Of a stretch of 64,000 nt of DNA, positions 24,028 through 42,600 are shown in pieces; within the stretch, counting starts at the first letter, position 1, and each line of letters starts with the position of its first letter. The DNA lies in assembly GCF_910596095.1 (NCBI RefSeq), contig NC_056533.1, positions 29,362,662 to 29,426,661 on the forward strand, written 5' to 3'. The notes beneath the pieces were generated by a model. The model did not search any database and was not told the origin of the DNA. It saw only the letters and a list, made by a program, of their open reading frames with translations. Source of the DNA: Thunnus maccoyii (taxonomy: Eukaryota > Chordata > Actinopteri > Scombriformes > Scombridae). Made by a program: the position numbers and the translations under genes.

Positions 24028-24707
24028 TTAAAAAGTTAATAAATGTTATGTAAAACCAGCAGGCAAGTGGAGGGACCGAATGACCAATCCAGTGACCTGC
24101 GTGCTGTGAGTTATAACTATTCTCATTAGTCATGGTGAGTCAATTTTTCAGCTGAGCTACCATAGCTAACTCTTGCACTCTTCAGCATGAGACAGTTGAC
24201 ATGTGGTACTGCAGGTGTGCATGTTCTATGGAGAAATGTGTGAGCTACATGTATTATATTTTACTGCTGTGAGATATTACAGTGTTGACCTTAAGTTAAA
24301 GGGAAATTTCTGTGGTGTTTACTATGAATGAAAAATTTGAGATGTAAAATGTAGCACATTTATTCTATTTTGCCAATTAAGTACTTTTGCGCTGAGTCAT
24401 GATGGCGTTATGTGTATAACTGCATATTAGTTCTAGTTTCATACTGCTAGTGTGATAAACAATTGTATTTGTGCATAAGAAGATAATATAGAAGTAAATG
24501 TTACTGCTATTATAAAAACATGAGGTGTGTAAGAAATTAATAATGTGTACTGTACCTCAGTTCTTGGTTAAAATTCAATAAATTCATGCGAAATGTTATT
24601 TCTAAAATGTTAAAATGGTTAAAATATGTAATCATAATTCATGATTGATATTAAAAACAGGAGAACAGAAATGAATGGGGGATATACTGATACTGATACT
24701 GATAATA

Positions 24708-24826
24708 GATATTCAGTTTACTATCATAGGAGACTGAGTAAACCAGGAAATTTTCACATTTGAGAGTCTGGAATCACAGAATTTGAGCTTTTTCTTAATG
24801 ATTCAAAACAATTAATCAATTAGTTT
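24708..24826. mobile_element. GATTAATCG-type MITE, internal fragment
   Basis: Contains ATTCAGTTTACTATCATAGG, TCACATTTGAGAGTCTGGAA and AACAATTAATCAATTAG, the same order as the middle and one end of the family. Confidence 0.65.
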
Positions 24827-25756
24827 GTGGTGATAACTTGCATTTTTAAAAAATAACATCACAGAAAACTGGAGCCAAATTCTATAATTACCAAGAATGT
24901 TTGCTGTAAATAAATAAATAAGACATTATTATGAAATAAATAAACTTATATGAATGAATACAGAAAAAAATATATAGTATAGTACAACCATGAAATTGCA
25001 AAATAATCCGATAAATTTTAAAAATCAGCTAAAATATTGTGTCATTTTTCCACTTTGTGATGAAACTGAGAGCAGCATTATGAAATAAAATGGCAATTGA
25101 GAAAAATGACATTGTGATATGAAAACAGACTTTGAACTCAGGAAATAAAAACAGCTGGAATTAAACAAAAAATACCTGCAATAAACTCTGTTATTGTGAA
25201 AAGAAGTATGAGGAAATAACATTTCATGCATTTAAGCTGAATTTTGAAAATGTACTGGCTTATTTCACAACTGTATTGTTATATTACACAACGTATTTGC
25301 CTGCGTATTTGTGTGATTCTTTATTTCATGATGTTTTGTTTCCTTTTAAACGCTTTGGGTCTCCACAACATACAGGATGGTCATGCAAAGCTTCACATTA
25401 ACCAGTGTCTAAACTAATTATACCACACAGGGGCGCCATTTACTTAATGTTGTCTATTACTTGACAGTAAAATATTGTCCTGAATTACTGTCATCCATCA
25501 TAACAAGAGAAGCAGCTAATTTGGAGAATGTGCCAGGTAGGCTTTTGAGAATATCCCCCTGAGTGGCACCCTTCAAAAAATCTTATCAAGTGTTTTGCAT
25601 TTATATTACCTGTTAGTTATCAGCACATACAGTTCTCATCATTAACACAATAAATAAATCAACTTACTTGTTTTGTGGGTCCTTATCTGCAGATAATTGA
25701 CAGTAAATTTAATGTTTCTTGAGCGCGTGGATGTCTTGAAGTGTGCACAGAGAGCG

Positions 25757-25762
25757 CACGTG
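25757..25762. promoter_or_regulatory. Palindromic CACGTG E-box
   Basis: GCACGTGC is the preferred form for MITF/TFE-type bHLH-zip factors, which drive pigment and lysosome genes. It lies about 1.24 kb upstream of the slc24a5 ATG. A six-base site is frequent by chance, so weight is low. Confidence 0.25.
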
Positions 25763-25796
25763 CGGTTCACCGGACTGGGGACTTTGAGAAAACTTG

Positions 25797-26054
25797 GGTC
25801 GTGTCTGGATGGTAACCCCGGATTTGCGATAAATCTCGCGAGAATGATTATTTTAACCCAAACCATGATCATTCCCTAATCAAGTGGTTTTTGTGCCAGC
25901 TTGTCCCAGCCAGACCTTAACCACAGCGTTGTCACACCATAAAACATAATTATTTTGTTTGTACAATGACAAATATCGCGCATAATGAAGGAACAACGCC
26001 TACAAATCTCGCGATAATTTCGCGATTTATTAAGGTTACCATCTAGACACGACC
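25797..26054. mobile_element. 258-bp inverted-repeat element carrying CGCG palindromes
   Basis: GTCGTGTCTGGATGGTAACC at the left end is matched by the inverted GGTTACCATCTAGACACGAC at the right end (20 of 21 bases with the outermost base). A second, weaker inverted pair of AAATCTCGCG-type words lies inside. The interior holds TCTCGCGAGA (25834-25843) and TCTCGCGATAATTTCGCG (26007-26024). No coding capacity. I do not recognise the family. Confidence 0.7.
25834..25843. promoter_or_regulatory. TCTCGCGAGA palindrome
   Basis: A perfect 10-bp palindrome identical to the known vertebrate promoter motif bound by BANP and linked to Kaiso (ZBTB33). In mammals it sits in CpG-island promoters. Here it is inside the inverted-repeat element, 1.16 kb upstream of the slc24a5 start. 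Confidence 0.5.
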
Positions 26055-26649
26055 GAAGAGTTGAGGCATGTCTAAACAAGTTCGACCCCCCATCAGTCCC
26101 TACAAACAAAAACAACACAGACACCCGTCTACCTGTAGGTGGTGTAACCAGACTGTGTTATATAGTTTACACTACAGCGAAATCATTTGCCCATATCTGA
26201 ATAGCTGTAATAATTGTATGTAGAGGATCAATATACCGGTATTGATATTGATTTGATGATGAAGACTGTGATATCCGTGTGAAAGCTCGTAAAAAGCAAG
26301 TAAGTGGGTCTTTGATTTGAGATTATTTTGCCACATGCTTTGTTTTCATGTTTCCTCAGTTTCTTTCTTTGCATATTTCCAAAAAGATTTGCAAAAAACA
26401 TTTCAATATACCAACACTGTTTAAATATATATACATATTGGCTTAGTTAACTAACTCCTGAACTCCTGCGTTCATACTGAAACAACCAGTTGTGAATGAC
26501 ATGTTGTGAATTATGATCTCCCTCCTGTTGGGGATATGATCAATCAATCAAAGTATCTTACATAGCTGCAGGTATGTAAATGACGTATCTACTTATTCGA
26601 AAGCTTAACTTTTACATGCATGTCAATTGGTGTTGGTTAGGCTAGGTTT

Positions 26650-26680
26650 CTGAAAAAAGAAAAGAAAAGAAAAGAAAAGG
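26650..26680. repeat. (AAAAG)n microsatellite
   Basis: About five copies of GAAAA about 320 bases upstream of the slc24a5 ATG. Confidence 0.85.
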
Positions 26681-26743
26681 CAAATTTTCCACATTTAAAG
26701 CTGTGGTTGGATCGTGTTAAGGTGGGTTTATCCTGCATTACAT

Positions 26744-26758
26744 CCCTGAGGCGCCTCA
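26744..26758. promoter_or_regulatory. TFAP2-like site within a palindrome
   Basis: CCCTGAGGC fits the TFAP2 consensus (SCCTSRGGS) and overlaps the perfect palindrome TGAGGCGCCTCA (26747-26758). It is about 245 bases upstream of the slc24a5 ATG. TFAP2A works with MITF in pigment cells, so a role in slc24a5 expression is plausible but untested. Confidence 0.3.
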
Positions 26759-27000
26759 AACAGGAGTGTGCTCAAGTCGACCGGAATGACTCACAACTCG
26801 TGATCCCCCATTCATGGTAACACCAGGCCTTAAAAGATGCTTTCTCCCCCCCAATAATCTCTCTCTTTGCAGCTTGTAGTTGTAGTGTAGTGTTAGATGC
26901 AGCGCTAACACACAGCTTCAAGCCACATTTAATCTTTGCATGCTTGCCTATGACTCCTTAGAATAATTCCTAATTTATCTCTTTTTTTGTGTGACTCACC

Positions 27001-32437
<5,437 letters not shown>

Positions 32438-32821
32438 GATCTGACCTTCCCAGGACCAAAGCCATATTTACTGAGACTCTTAACAGTCCAAAAACACAAG
32501 AAAAAATGTTAAGTCTGTAAGATCTTCAAATGTCAAGACAAGGAAGCATGAGCCCACTCCAACACACATTTAAAGATATTGTGCCACAGAAGACGTGCTG
32601 GTCACATCTCAGGAGGAAGATAATCTCTATTATAATATATTTTTCACAAAAGGTGCAAATGTGCCAAAGATCTTGATACTCTTGTGTATACCTATCAAGC
32701 CTATGACCTGGATTGTTACACAATGAAGACCCATTATCCATTAAATTCTGACATGTCCTACTAAAGGCACATAAACAGAGAATGTGTTGTCATAGGAGTG
32801 AACAACTGACCGGATTGAAGT

Positions 32822-32827
32822 AATAAA
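32822..32827 (+). terminator. slc24a5: slc24a5 polyadenylation signal
   Basis: AATAAA lies 385 bases after the stop codon, followed by a T-rich stretch (TTTCACCTTGTCTTTCC). Predicts a short 3' UTR ending near 32.85 kb. Confidence 0.7.
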
Positions 32828-33452
32828 GGTGTCCATTGAACTCATTTCACCTTGTCTTTCCTTCTAAGCAGGCCAGTAAGTCACAACAACAAAAAGAGCA
32901 TCATCTTCACAACTCTGATAAGGTTTTATGGGCAAGTCCTTATTGCCTGCAAAGGCGGCAGCGGAAAAAGCCATAAGTAGTAAAAAAAACACAAAACTTT
33001 CCACTTGTCTACTCTTACCTAAAAAGTAGAAATAAAATTACTTTTTTTTATCAGCTTGCAACTCTGCAAAGCTTACATGGACATCACACACTTCACTAAT
33101 GTGTACTGAGATTTGTTACAATGCCAGTATCATCAAAAAGTGGTGATCCTATCCAACTTTAACAAAAACTACTACTGGTCCTGGAGCACTGGAAATTTAA
33201 ATAGCTTGCTGTCGTTAGAGTTGGAGACTATGCCTGATAAAATTCATGTCCATTCAGTTCTCACTCTTTTCCAGCTGCTGCCTTTGTGCTTAATGCAGAA
33301 TTTCACCACTTCCAAGAGGCCACTATATGGCAGTGTTAAGCAATAATGTGTAATGGATCAACAGCTCTGGTTCATTTTACACACTATGAAGAACAGCTTT
33401 GGGACTTTGATCTAAGGAGATTTTACAACCACCAGGTTTAAAAATTAAAAAG

Positions 33453-33458
33453 TTTATT
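33453..33458 (-). terminator. myef2: myef2 polyadenylation signal
   Basis: AATAAA on the minus strand, 198 bases after the myef2 stop. It forms one arm of the inverted repeat AGTTTATTT / AAATAAACT (33451-33472), whose other arm carries AATAAA on the plus strand. Confidence 0.65.
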
Positions 33459-33655
33459 TGTTCAAATAAACTGCCTGACAAATTAAAAAGGGTTTACAAA
33501 ACAAAGATAAAAGAGCTATGTAGTATATATAAACAAAAAATATGAAACAGTGGACACATGGAGATATGAAGTAATAGTGTTTTTAAAACAAAACAAAAGA
33601 TCATTGGCAAGAGGGCTGAATGTGGAAGTGTGTTAGCTTGACTTCTACAAAAGAT

Positions 33656-36600
33656 CTAGGCGTTACGATCAATGCGGACGTCCACCTCTCGGCCGTTGAT
33701 CTTGGTTCCATTCATCATCCTACAGGCTTTCTCAGCGCTCTCTGGCGAGTCGAATCTCACCGTTCCACAGCCCTTTGACTTTCCGTTCTCCATCTTGATC
33801 TCTGCAAACATTACCTGACCTGCAGTTAACATGAACGAGCAATTAATGAATTCTGAAATCACAATGTTTCACAGAGTAGATACATTTTAAACCTGAAATT
33901 TTGGCATCCTTGTTTAACTTCCAATCAATGTGTCAACATAAGAGGACGTCTAATATTTGAAGAGTATGTGGTATGTAATCTTAGAGTTCTGCTGATGCAT
34001 CAGTCGTAAAAAATTAATTAATACAGAGAAAAAGACGTACCGCAGTGACTGAACTTCTCTTTCAGCTTCTGCCATGTAAGATCGTAGGACAACTGCAACA
34101 CAGAAACGGATACTTCAGTAAGTATAATATGTACAAGTATGAATCTGATATTTGAGCCTTGGAGAGAAATATTCAAATCAAAAATGAATGCATCAATAAA
34201 GCATATGGAACAAATTCATCATAAAGAGATGGACTCAAAGGAAAAAATCCTCCAACTGTTAAAACCCTACCAATCATCAACTACTTATTTATAGCATCAT
34301 TACAATGTATATGAATGCATGGCAAGCATTGATTGTGCCCCATTAAAACCTCAATCAGTAGGTAGGCATCGATGCAGAAAGAAAATGTATTCATCAATGA
34401 ATGACTAAATCAGTTTTTGGCAGGTCACAGAGATGGCTTTAATCCTATTTAAACACACAAATTCTCTATACTAGCAAAGATGTCACTTGAATCCAATATC
34501 AACTCACACTTACATTTCGCACAAAGATCTGACAGCCTGCTTTGGACCCAGAGCCTCTGTCAGACATGCCTCCGCCCATGTGGCTCGGTCCCCCACCTCC
34601 GTAGCCTCCAAAGCCACGGTTCATGTCCATCCCTGACATGCCCATACGGTCAAAGCTGGAACCCATCCTGTCCATCGACATATTTCCCATTCCACCACCT
34701 GCAATTAACACAGACACAAAATGAGTAAATGTAACAGGGTACTTACTATAAGGAGGTCCCAACACTGCTCTAGCCCTGCACAGACTGATCAGGATGATTA
34801 ATATCAATAAGATTTTAAGACAATACTTTTCTCCTGATATCAAAAGAGCTGTAAAGAACTGGCTACATTTATGCTGACAGCTGTCACTTAATTAGTCCAA
34901 TGATGAGTCACTTAAGCTTGTATACACACTGTAAAACTCTCCCATTCGTGCCAGTATCAGTATTTCACCAGAGCAAAACATCAGGTGTCAAGAGTTCAAT
35001 GTCACTGTGACATTGTTTGTGCAGGAGAAGCATGCTTTGTTCCAGTTTGTATTCTCAGTCATTAAACCAACTCAACGAGGAAAAGTCAACAGAAATGACG
35101 TGAATTATCTTGTGAACACTGACATTCTTTTTCCATTTTGTACAATGTGTACAACTGGATGTGTCCAAGATAATGCAGTATTATACATAATGCTGCTGAC
35201 ATAAGAACCACAAGACAATATTATTAACAATATTTCAAAACAATTCAAAACAAAACAAACAATGAAACTAATGTCCATACATATTAAATAACTGCCGGTC
35301 TCTCAAAACATGGGAATTTCAGCAGTTTTCTTGTATACTGGCAGTAATTCTGAGGACAAGACCTCCAATCTAGCCATTTACATGGGACCAGGCTGAAATT
35401 AACCTGATGCGCCAGATGGTTGGTTACACAGAACCATTTGAGAAGACGTCCTTGGAAACTGTTTGGAAAAGGGCACGCACTTTCAAAAAATACTTGGCAG
35501 GTAATTGGATGAACCATCTGTCTATCACCGTCTTAGCTTGCAAGGTGGCTACAAAATGCTGCTCATCAAGAGAGAAAACTGTAGCTTGCAAAAACTTTAA
35601 CAGTTAGTGTGTATTTAAAGGGGAAGATAATATGACATATAACTGACACTGGATTCAATCAGAAAACCTGTAGAAGTAATAGCTCATGTACCTAATCCAG
35701 TCCCCATGTGCCCCATGCCTCCTCCAAAACCACCACCTGAAGAAAAGAATGCAAGTTATGTTAGACCATGACACAACAATGTCACAACACTACAAACAGA
35801 AACAGCCCATAAAGAAAAACAGCACACGTTACAAAAAGCAATCCCTAAACCACAAACTCGACACCAAACTACAGAGAGGAACATGCATAACCTCCACTGT
35901 GTCTGATGTTTAAGTATGTATGGAATTCAGAGTTGTTTGATGTCAGAGTATGGCTTACCCATTCCTCCGAATGAATCCCCAAATCCTCCTCGATTCATGG
36001 GCATGTCACTGTGGCCAAAATCGCGATCCATTCCACCCATTCCTGACCGGTACATATCTGAATAGAGAAATAAAATGCAACCTCAGACTTTTTTTTTTTT
36101 ACAGTATAAGATTAAAGAACTGAACCTCATCTCAGCCCACTAGGGGTGAGTACACTTTCTTACCTCCCATCCTGCCAACTGGCGCCATGTCTCTCCCTCC
36201 AAAGCCACCCATGTTGCCCATGCTATCCATACCCCCAAAGCCTCCTCCGCCACTCATTCCTGTCGAAGCAACACCAAGTTTAATCATTACTTTCTGTTGA
36301 GGGAAGGAGAGAACACACAAAGGTCCCGCCACACCAATAATTCACAGAAAAAAAAACATTAAAGAGACCTAACCTGCTCCAAGTCTGTTCATTCCACCAT
36401 AACCTGGAACATCCATACCTATGTTAATGGAGTGGACAAAATATTAGGAACACCATTCAATATATGCACCCCATTACACCACCACCCACTACGACCTCTA
36501 TAATAAACATTAAGTAGAATTATCATCTTTCTGAAAATGTCAACAAATACAGAAAATGTGTAAGTTGTGTAAATGTGAAATGTATAGCAGAGCTGTTGTA

Positions 36601-39600
36601 TTGGATTGCACAGGTGTACCTAATGAAGCGGCCAGTGAGTGTATATATAATGGCGACATATCCATTGAAAGATACTGTATGTAGCCTGATGATGAAACAC
36701 TGTAGACAGGTGACTTCAGGGATAATGTCATTTACATCCTGAACAGTGTAGACATTCAGTGTTTCCAGTAATATCACCTCTGCTTTTCTTATCTCTTTAA
36801 CCCATATTGAGACAGCTGCAGGGTCAAAAGATGACCCATGTAAATGTAAGCCAAGACTTAACAGCCGTATGGTTCACACATTAACTGTGTGAAATGCGTA
36901 TAAATGGCGTTCAGTTGTTGCTTAATGCTGTGTTGTGGTGCTAATGTGTTGACCAGCTAGTGGAAATGTATCTGATTTCTTTCTGAGAAACATTTGCCTC
37001 CAAAGACAGGTTTGCAAGACAGTATGTGATGTACTGTCTGTAGCATGTGTGAGCAGATCCTATCCAACATAACTAAAAATAACTACAAGGTAACTGACCT
37101 CCAGGCCCCATGGAGCCCACACTTCCTCCACTGTTCAGACGGTTAGCGTTTATAGGCTGCCCTCCTGGTCCCAGTCCCATGCCAATACCACCTAGACCAC
37201 CTACACATGAAAAGAAAAAAAAGGTGAAGAGTTTATGATATGTAATTAAAATACTAGCAGCAATAGCTGAGTGGAATACAAATGTGAGAATTTATACATA
37301 GCTCAATCAGTATTCAATGATGCTAACGACATTCATGACAGTAACATTCTCATTGAGAATGTTGTGCAATGAAGACAGTCTTTTAGTGAAACAATAAATG
37401 TGTCAAGACATATCTTTACATGGCCCTTTACTGCATCTGTAATGCACCAACCCTCACGGTTCGTACTGCACAAAGCATACTTAACTTTAAGGGTAAAAAG
37501 ACACATTAACCCATATGTCATGTTGTTCATTCAGTGTAATATTTCTGCATCTTATTTGTTTGTTGTGAGTCTTTACTTTCAGTGCAACATCCATTCCATA
37601 AATATGCAAGCAAACCATAACATTGGTGCCTGCCACAACTCAAACAAATTGACAGGTATTTCAATTCAAGAACCTCCACTTTTCGCCTTAGTAATGTTTG
37701 CGAAGAATAAAACAAGCGTACATTTTGGAAAATTACAAATAAAGGAACAAACATGCTGCAGGTTATGAAAGAATGAAACTAATCAGCTCTTTAAACATAT
37801 GAGAAGCAATTCATCACTATCTAAGTTTTGAGATACCCCATCTCCTACTGAACTGCAGCAGCAACCACTTCTTATTTTATAATGTCTGTTCTGGTTGCCT
37901 TTATGTGTGAAGCAGCACATATCCTGCTGGTGGTAAAAAAGTTGGAAGCCACTTCATCTTTACTGTTCCAGCAAAAAATCTTTGCAATTTTATTAACATA
38001 TGCCATTTGTTCTCAGTGGGCATCATATCTCTGACTTTGACAATGTTAGTGCTATACTCAATTCACTGAGCTCATTACTACAGATATGAGTTTGATATTA
38101 ACAGCTGACAGAGGGATAACAGGGTACTCACGTGGTAACTGGGGTGTTTTTTCTACTTGGCGGAAATCATCAGGGGGAAGAGATTTCTCATCCTGTAAAG
38201 CAGCGATAACAAATGTAAAAACACATTTTCACAACGCCTGTACAACTTCAGCACAGTGACGTAACTAAAAATAACATACCATTTTTACGTGCATCTGTCT
38301 GTCAAAGAGCATCTGCCCATTGAACATGGCTGAGTCCAGAGTCAAGAAGAAAGTCACTGTAAAACTGTAATGCATTGCTGTGTGCTTTTTGTTTTATTTC
38401 TATTTTAGTGCCAAGGATACATATGGCCTGCACAGCCTCCAGTGACTGCTCAAAAGTCACTGTTCCCATCCCGCGGCTCTTGCCATCCTTATCCTCCTTC
38501 ACATCTGCTCGTTTCACCACACCTGCCATGCCAAACACCTCCTTTAACTTCTTCCAGCCCACCTTGAAATCAAGCTGTAAAACAAAAGAAAAAAAACACC
38601 ACCATTTTTAATAATCATTAAAATAATGATCATCAATCATCACTAGCTAGATTTGGGAATAGTTTATTACTATGTCCTCACATTGGCCACAAACACTGTG
38701 TTGCCCAGTCGTCCGGCTTGCAGTGCATGGATGACCTCAGGTGGGATGTTGGGGTTGTTGGCAATGGAGGGTGGGATGTTCATCCCACCAGGCCCCATGT
38801 CCTGCCCGCGACCTCCCTGTTGTCCTCCTCCCATCCGCTGCAGTACACGCCGGGCATGTTCCCCATCAGGGTCCTTGAATAACAAATACATTACAGTTTA
38901 CGTCTCATTTCAGATATCGCAAATGTCAAATTAAGATCATCACAAGGAAGCTGTCAAGTAGGTGCTGTGCAACCAACAGTAAACAACTGTACACTGCAAT
39001 TACAGTGCCAGCATCTGTGAAAGGGAGGTATTTTGGTTTAAAGTAAGATTCATATCGTTTAGCTTAGGCTTATTTTATTCATTTTGTTAATTTTAGAATT
39101 ACACATCACAATAAGAGTAAGACAATAACGCTGGAAAAAAAAAACCACAATCTAGCTGCTGCTACTCAGATAAAAAAAAAAAAAAAAAAGATTAAATTTG
39201 AGAGAAAAATGAGGTGCAAAAAATTATACCAAAACATGTAGTTCTGTTAATAATATTAATAAGTCAATTTTGCTGTACTCATATATCACAATTTGCCCTC
39301 ACCTCCTTGATGTTGAGGGGTCTTCCATTCAGGTCATGCTTATTCATAGTTTCTATTGCCTTCTTCACAAACTCTTCATCTTTGAATTCCACCACACTGT
39401 TAAATCAGGGACAGACGCATCTGATGAGTCCATGTAAGTTTAAGATTAACAACAATTATAATAACATTTATGTTTGAAAATGAATTAAAATTTCTTACCC
39501 ACAACCCTAACCAAGGGTATCATGGGAGTCCAGGTAGCACACATATCCAAAGCAAGGAGAGTAGACAAGATACAGTTAAAATCAAGACAAAGTACATGAA

Positions 39601-42600
39601 CATTGTAAATTTAATGTATGTACATGCTTCTAGTATTTTCTATAGTGCATGTTGGCCATATTTTGTCCACTGGCTTGAGCCAGTAGGTTTATGGTTGTGT
39701 TCAAGTGTATTGCAAACCAGATTTAAAGGCCAATGACAGCTTAGTCTCAATCATTATTCAAAACAACACTGGATAATCTATAGTTTTTAAATAATAGTAA
39801 GAAGAATGTATCATTTAGAAAATCTTAGGTGCAAACATTTGGAATTATCAGGCACTTAATGCATTTTCATTTAATTTAACTGAAACATTTTAATGTTTTG
39901 AACAGGTCATTAATATCAAGATAGTTAAAAAAAAAAAAAAGCATTAATAAACGTATTAAGTACATCGTTTAGAATTAACTAGTTTTACCACATCAATAAA
40001 AAAATGTGTGGTACACCTATACATCTATAGTATGCATGTATTTAAAATAAAACCATATTGATAAAAAAAAAAAAAATACTAGAGGACCTTACAAGACTGT
40101 TTTGTTCCTTTGAAGAGAGAGCTGTGCCATATAACAGAATTGTAACATAAGATTTTGAGATGTGAGGGTCAATCAATAGACAAATCACACAATCCACATT
40201 TCCCTTTGGAAAATAGCCAAACAAACAAACTTTTACACCAATTGAAATGACAACAACAAAAGCAAAAGTGTACTCTTGGATGAGTTCATTAGGCTACTTT
40301 TCCAAAATCAACAGGACATCTCCCTTTCAAATGAATATCAATCATTAGCCATCTACCAGGCTCTAAAAACAACCTACAGTATCTCCAGTTCAGTAACATA
40401 GTAAGACCCAAAGGATCAGAACCTAAAAGAGCACTTAGAGATTAATGAGAGCCTGCTGAGGGCGTTTAAAACCTCGTGCAGCAAGTTGGCCACATCACTT
40501 ACCCTTGACTTTCCTTCTGCATCCTTAAAGAGCTCCACGTATGTAACCTCACCAACTACATGAGACATACAAAGGAAAAATACCAAAAGAACAAAGGAAT
40601 TTAAGTCACCAATTCTTCAAGTCGCCGTCGGCCTTGGCAATGCCGCTACAGATGGAGATGCCCCATTAATGATCAACAGTCAGCCCAGACCAACATCCCA
40701 CCAGACAACACCATGCCTTTCTGGGCAGTGACTGAGACACCCAAAGGCCAAGGCCAGAGAGAAACACAGCTACATTAAACCTGGGAAATTCAAAAGACTT
40801 CAATATTGATCAGTTGGTCAACAGATTCCATTCATAGCAGTTGAGTTTTTAGGCTGTCCATTCACCTTTCAGGCCTCTAGAGACCCCCATAATTCAGAAA
40901 GTAGAATAGAACAATAATTTCATTCATATAATCAAAGTTCACCTTGCAACAGATGCAACAAAATCATACAACAGTCAATTCTACTACAGGTTTGAGGTGA
41001 CATTTTGAAGCTGACAATGCCATAAAACAAGTGACAAAATAACTAAGTTCATCTTCCTTTTCTCACAGACATATCAGCCCAAACTAAATTAGTGCCCATC
41101 CAAAAATAAAAGATTAAAACTCCAATAACCTAATATCACTATGCTGTTTCCCTACTATGTGAACTAGGAACATCCAGAGAAAGGTGAGAACTAAGTGACT
41201 ACTGCTAGAAGCAGGATGATCCATCTGGTAACAAAGGAAAAGAGGTCAAGATCTTCTATTCACCTGAAGACTCAGAAACAGGGGGAAACACCAACCCCAC
41301 CACTGAAGAAATTACCTTTCTCACGCATTAGATCTTTAATTGCCTGCCACTTCATATCATAGGGGATATTGCTGATGAACACACGGTTCCTGTGAGCACC
41401 CTTCTTTTCTCCACCATGTTTGTCTTTGTAAGGATGGTAGCGGTTTCCTCTTCTGCTTCCAGAAGACTTCTCCTTAGCATCATGTTTTTCTTTTGGGGGC
41501 TTGGTTTCCTCAGCATCCCTACAAAGTGCACAAAGCAGCAAGTGATAAAAGCCTTATTCAAAATAATGTAGTATGTACATTAAAAGACCTGTCCAAAAAT
41601 TTATTAAATAAATAAAACAACAGGTATTCTCATCCTATTGTATAATATTTATTTCAGTAGTGGGGCTGTACTTTCAGTGCATTCAGTTCTATGAATATTA
41701 CATTAATGACACCGCTTTCCTTGAGGACTTACTCAAAATGATCATTGAGTAGCATAATAAAATATTATAACTTCTATATTTCTATGTAGAACTTTGTATG
41801 GTTAAGTCTCAGATACCAGGTATGGTATCTGAGAAAAGTATGGAAGCTGAGTGTAAAGGGAAATCACTTTGAAGAATGTGACTTTATTATAGTAGTAGAG
41901 TAAGTTCGTAAGGGAAAAACGTAATCATGAAGGTGGTTCTGACAAGCAAACACAAAAAACTTCTGATTCTGATGGTGAGAAAACCAACTACTTTCAGGCT
42001 GTACAATGACTCTCCTCTGTGTCGGGAGAAGGGGCTACTCTGACAGTGAAGACAGACTGCTCAACTGGACTTTTGTTTTATTATTTATTACATCGTCAAT
42101 CACATATGTTGTATTTCAGATTCGTATTTTCACAATTTTGGGTACTGTCTGTATATGCTGCTGTTATCATATGTATATACTTTGTGTAGATTATTCAGGT
42201 ATCAATATGTATTGGGGTTTTTTTTGTTTTGTTTCTTTAACCTCATTGTTGGCTGCTGTAACATCATTAATAAAGCATCTGTCTCTTCCTGAGCTAATTG
42301 TAACGAAGGTGAACTCAGAAATCAGATAAACTGTTTATGTCGAAATTAAGACTATGAACATCCGTATTTAACATTCTCTAGTGTCTTCGTGTTTATAACT
42401 TCTCATCTAAAGACTTAAAAAGCTGCCCCGCTATAAAAATTGGCTTCTGGTCAGGTGTGAGGGGCAAAGAAAACACTACGTTAGCGCGTTAATTCATTAG
42501 CTAACAGTACAGTATAACGGAGCCAGCTGAAGCTAACTTCACGTTGTTGACACAATGAAACATGCACACCTGAGCTGAGATTGGCTGGGACGCCGCTTAA

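Larger units (their letters stand above)
22000..27000. other. Intergenic region between the RNF128-like gene and slc24a5
   Basis: The two genes are divergent across this 5-kb stretch, so it must contain both promoters. It holds a CA tract, four copies or fragments of inverted-repeat elements, a CTCF-like word and a 258-bp TIR element, listed separately. AT-rich DNA dominates 24.0-25.6 kb. No coding exon is recognised. Confidence 0.6.

Noticed and set aside
42006-42329. 107-residue hydrophobic plus-strand frame in myef2 intron 1
   Set aside because: AT-rich and Phe/Ile/Leu-rich by composition, with no recognisable motif. Probably chance.
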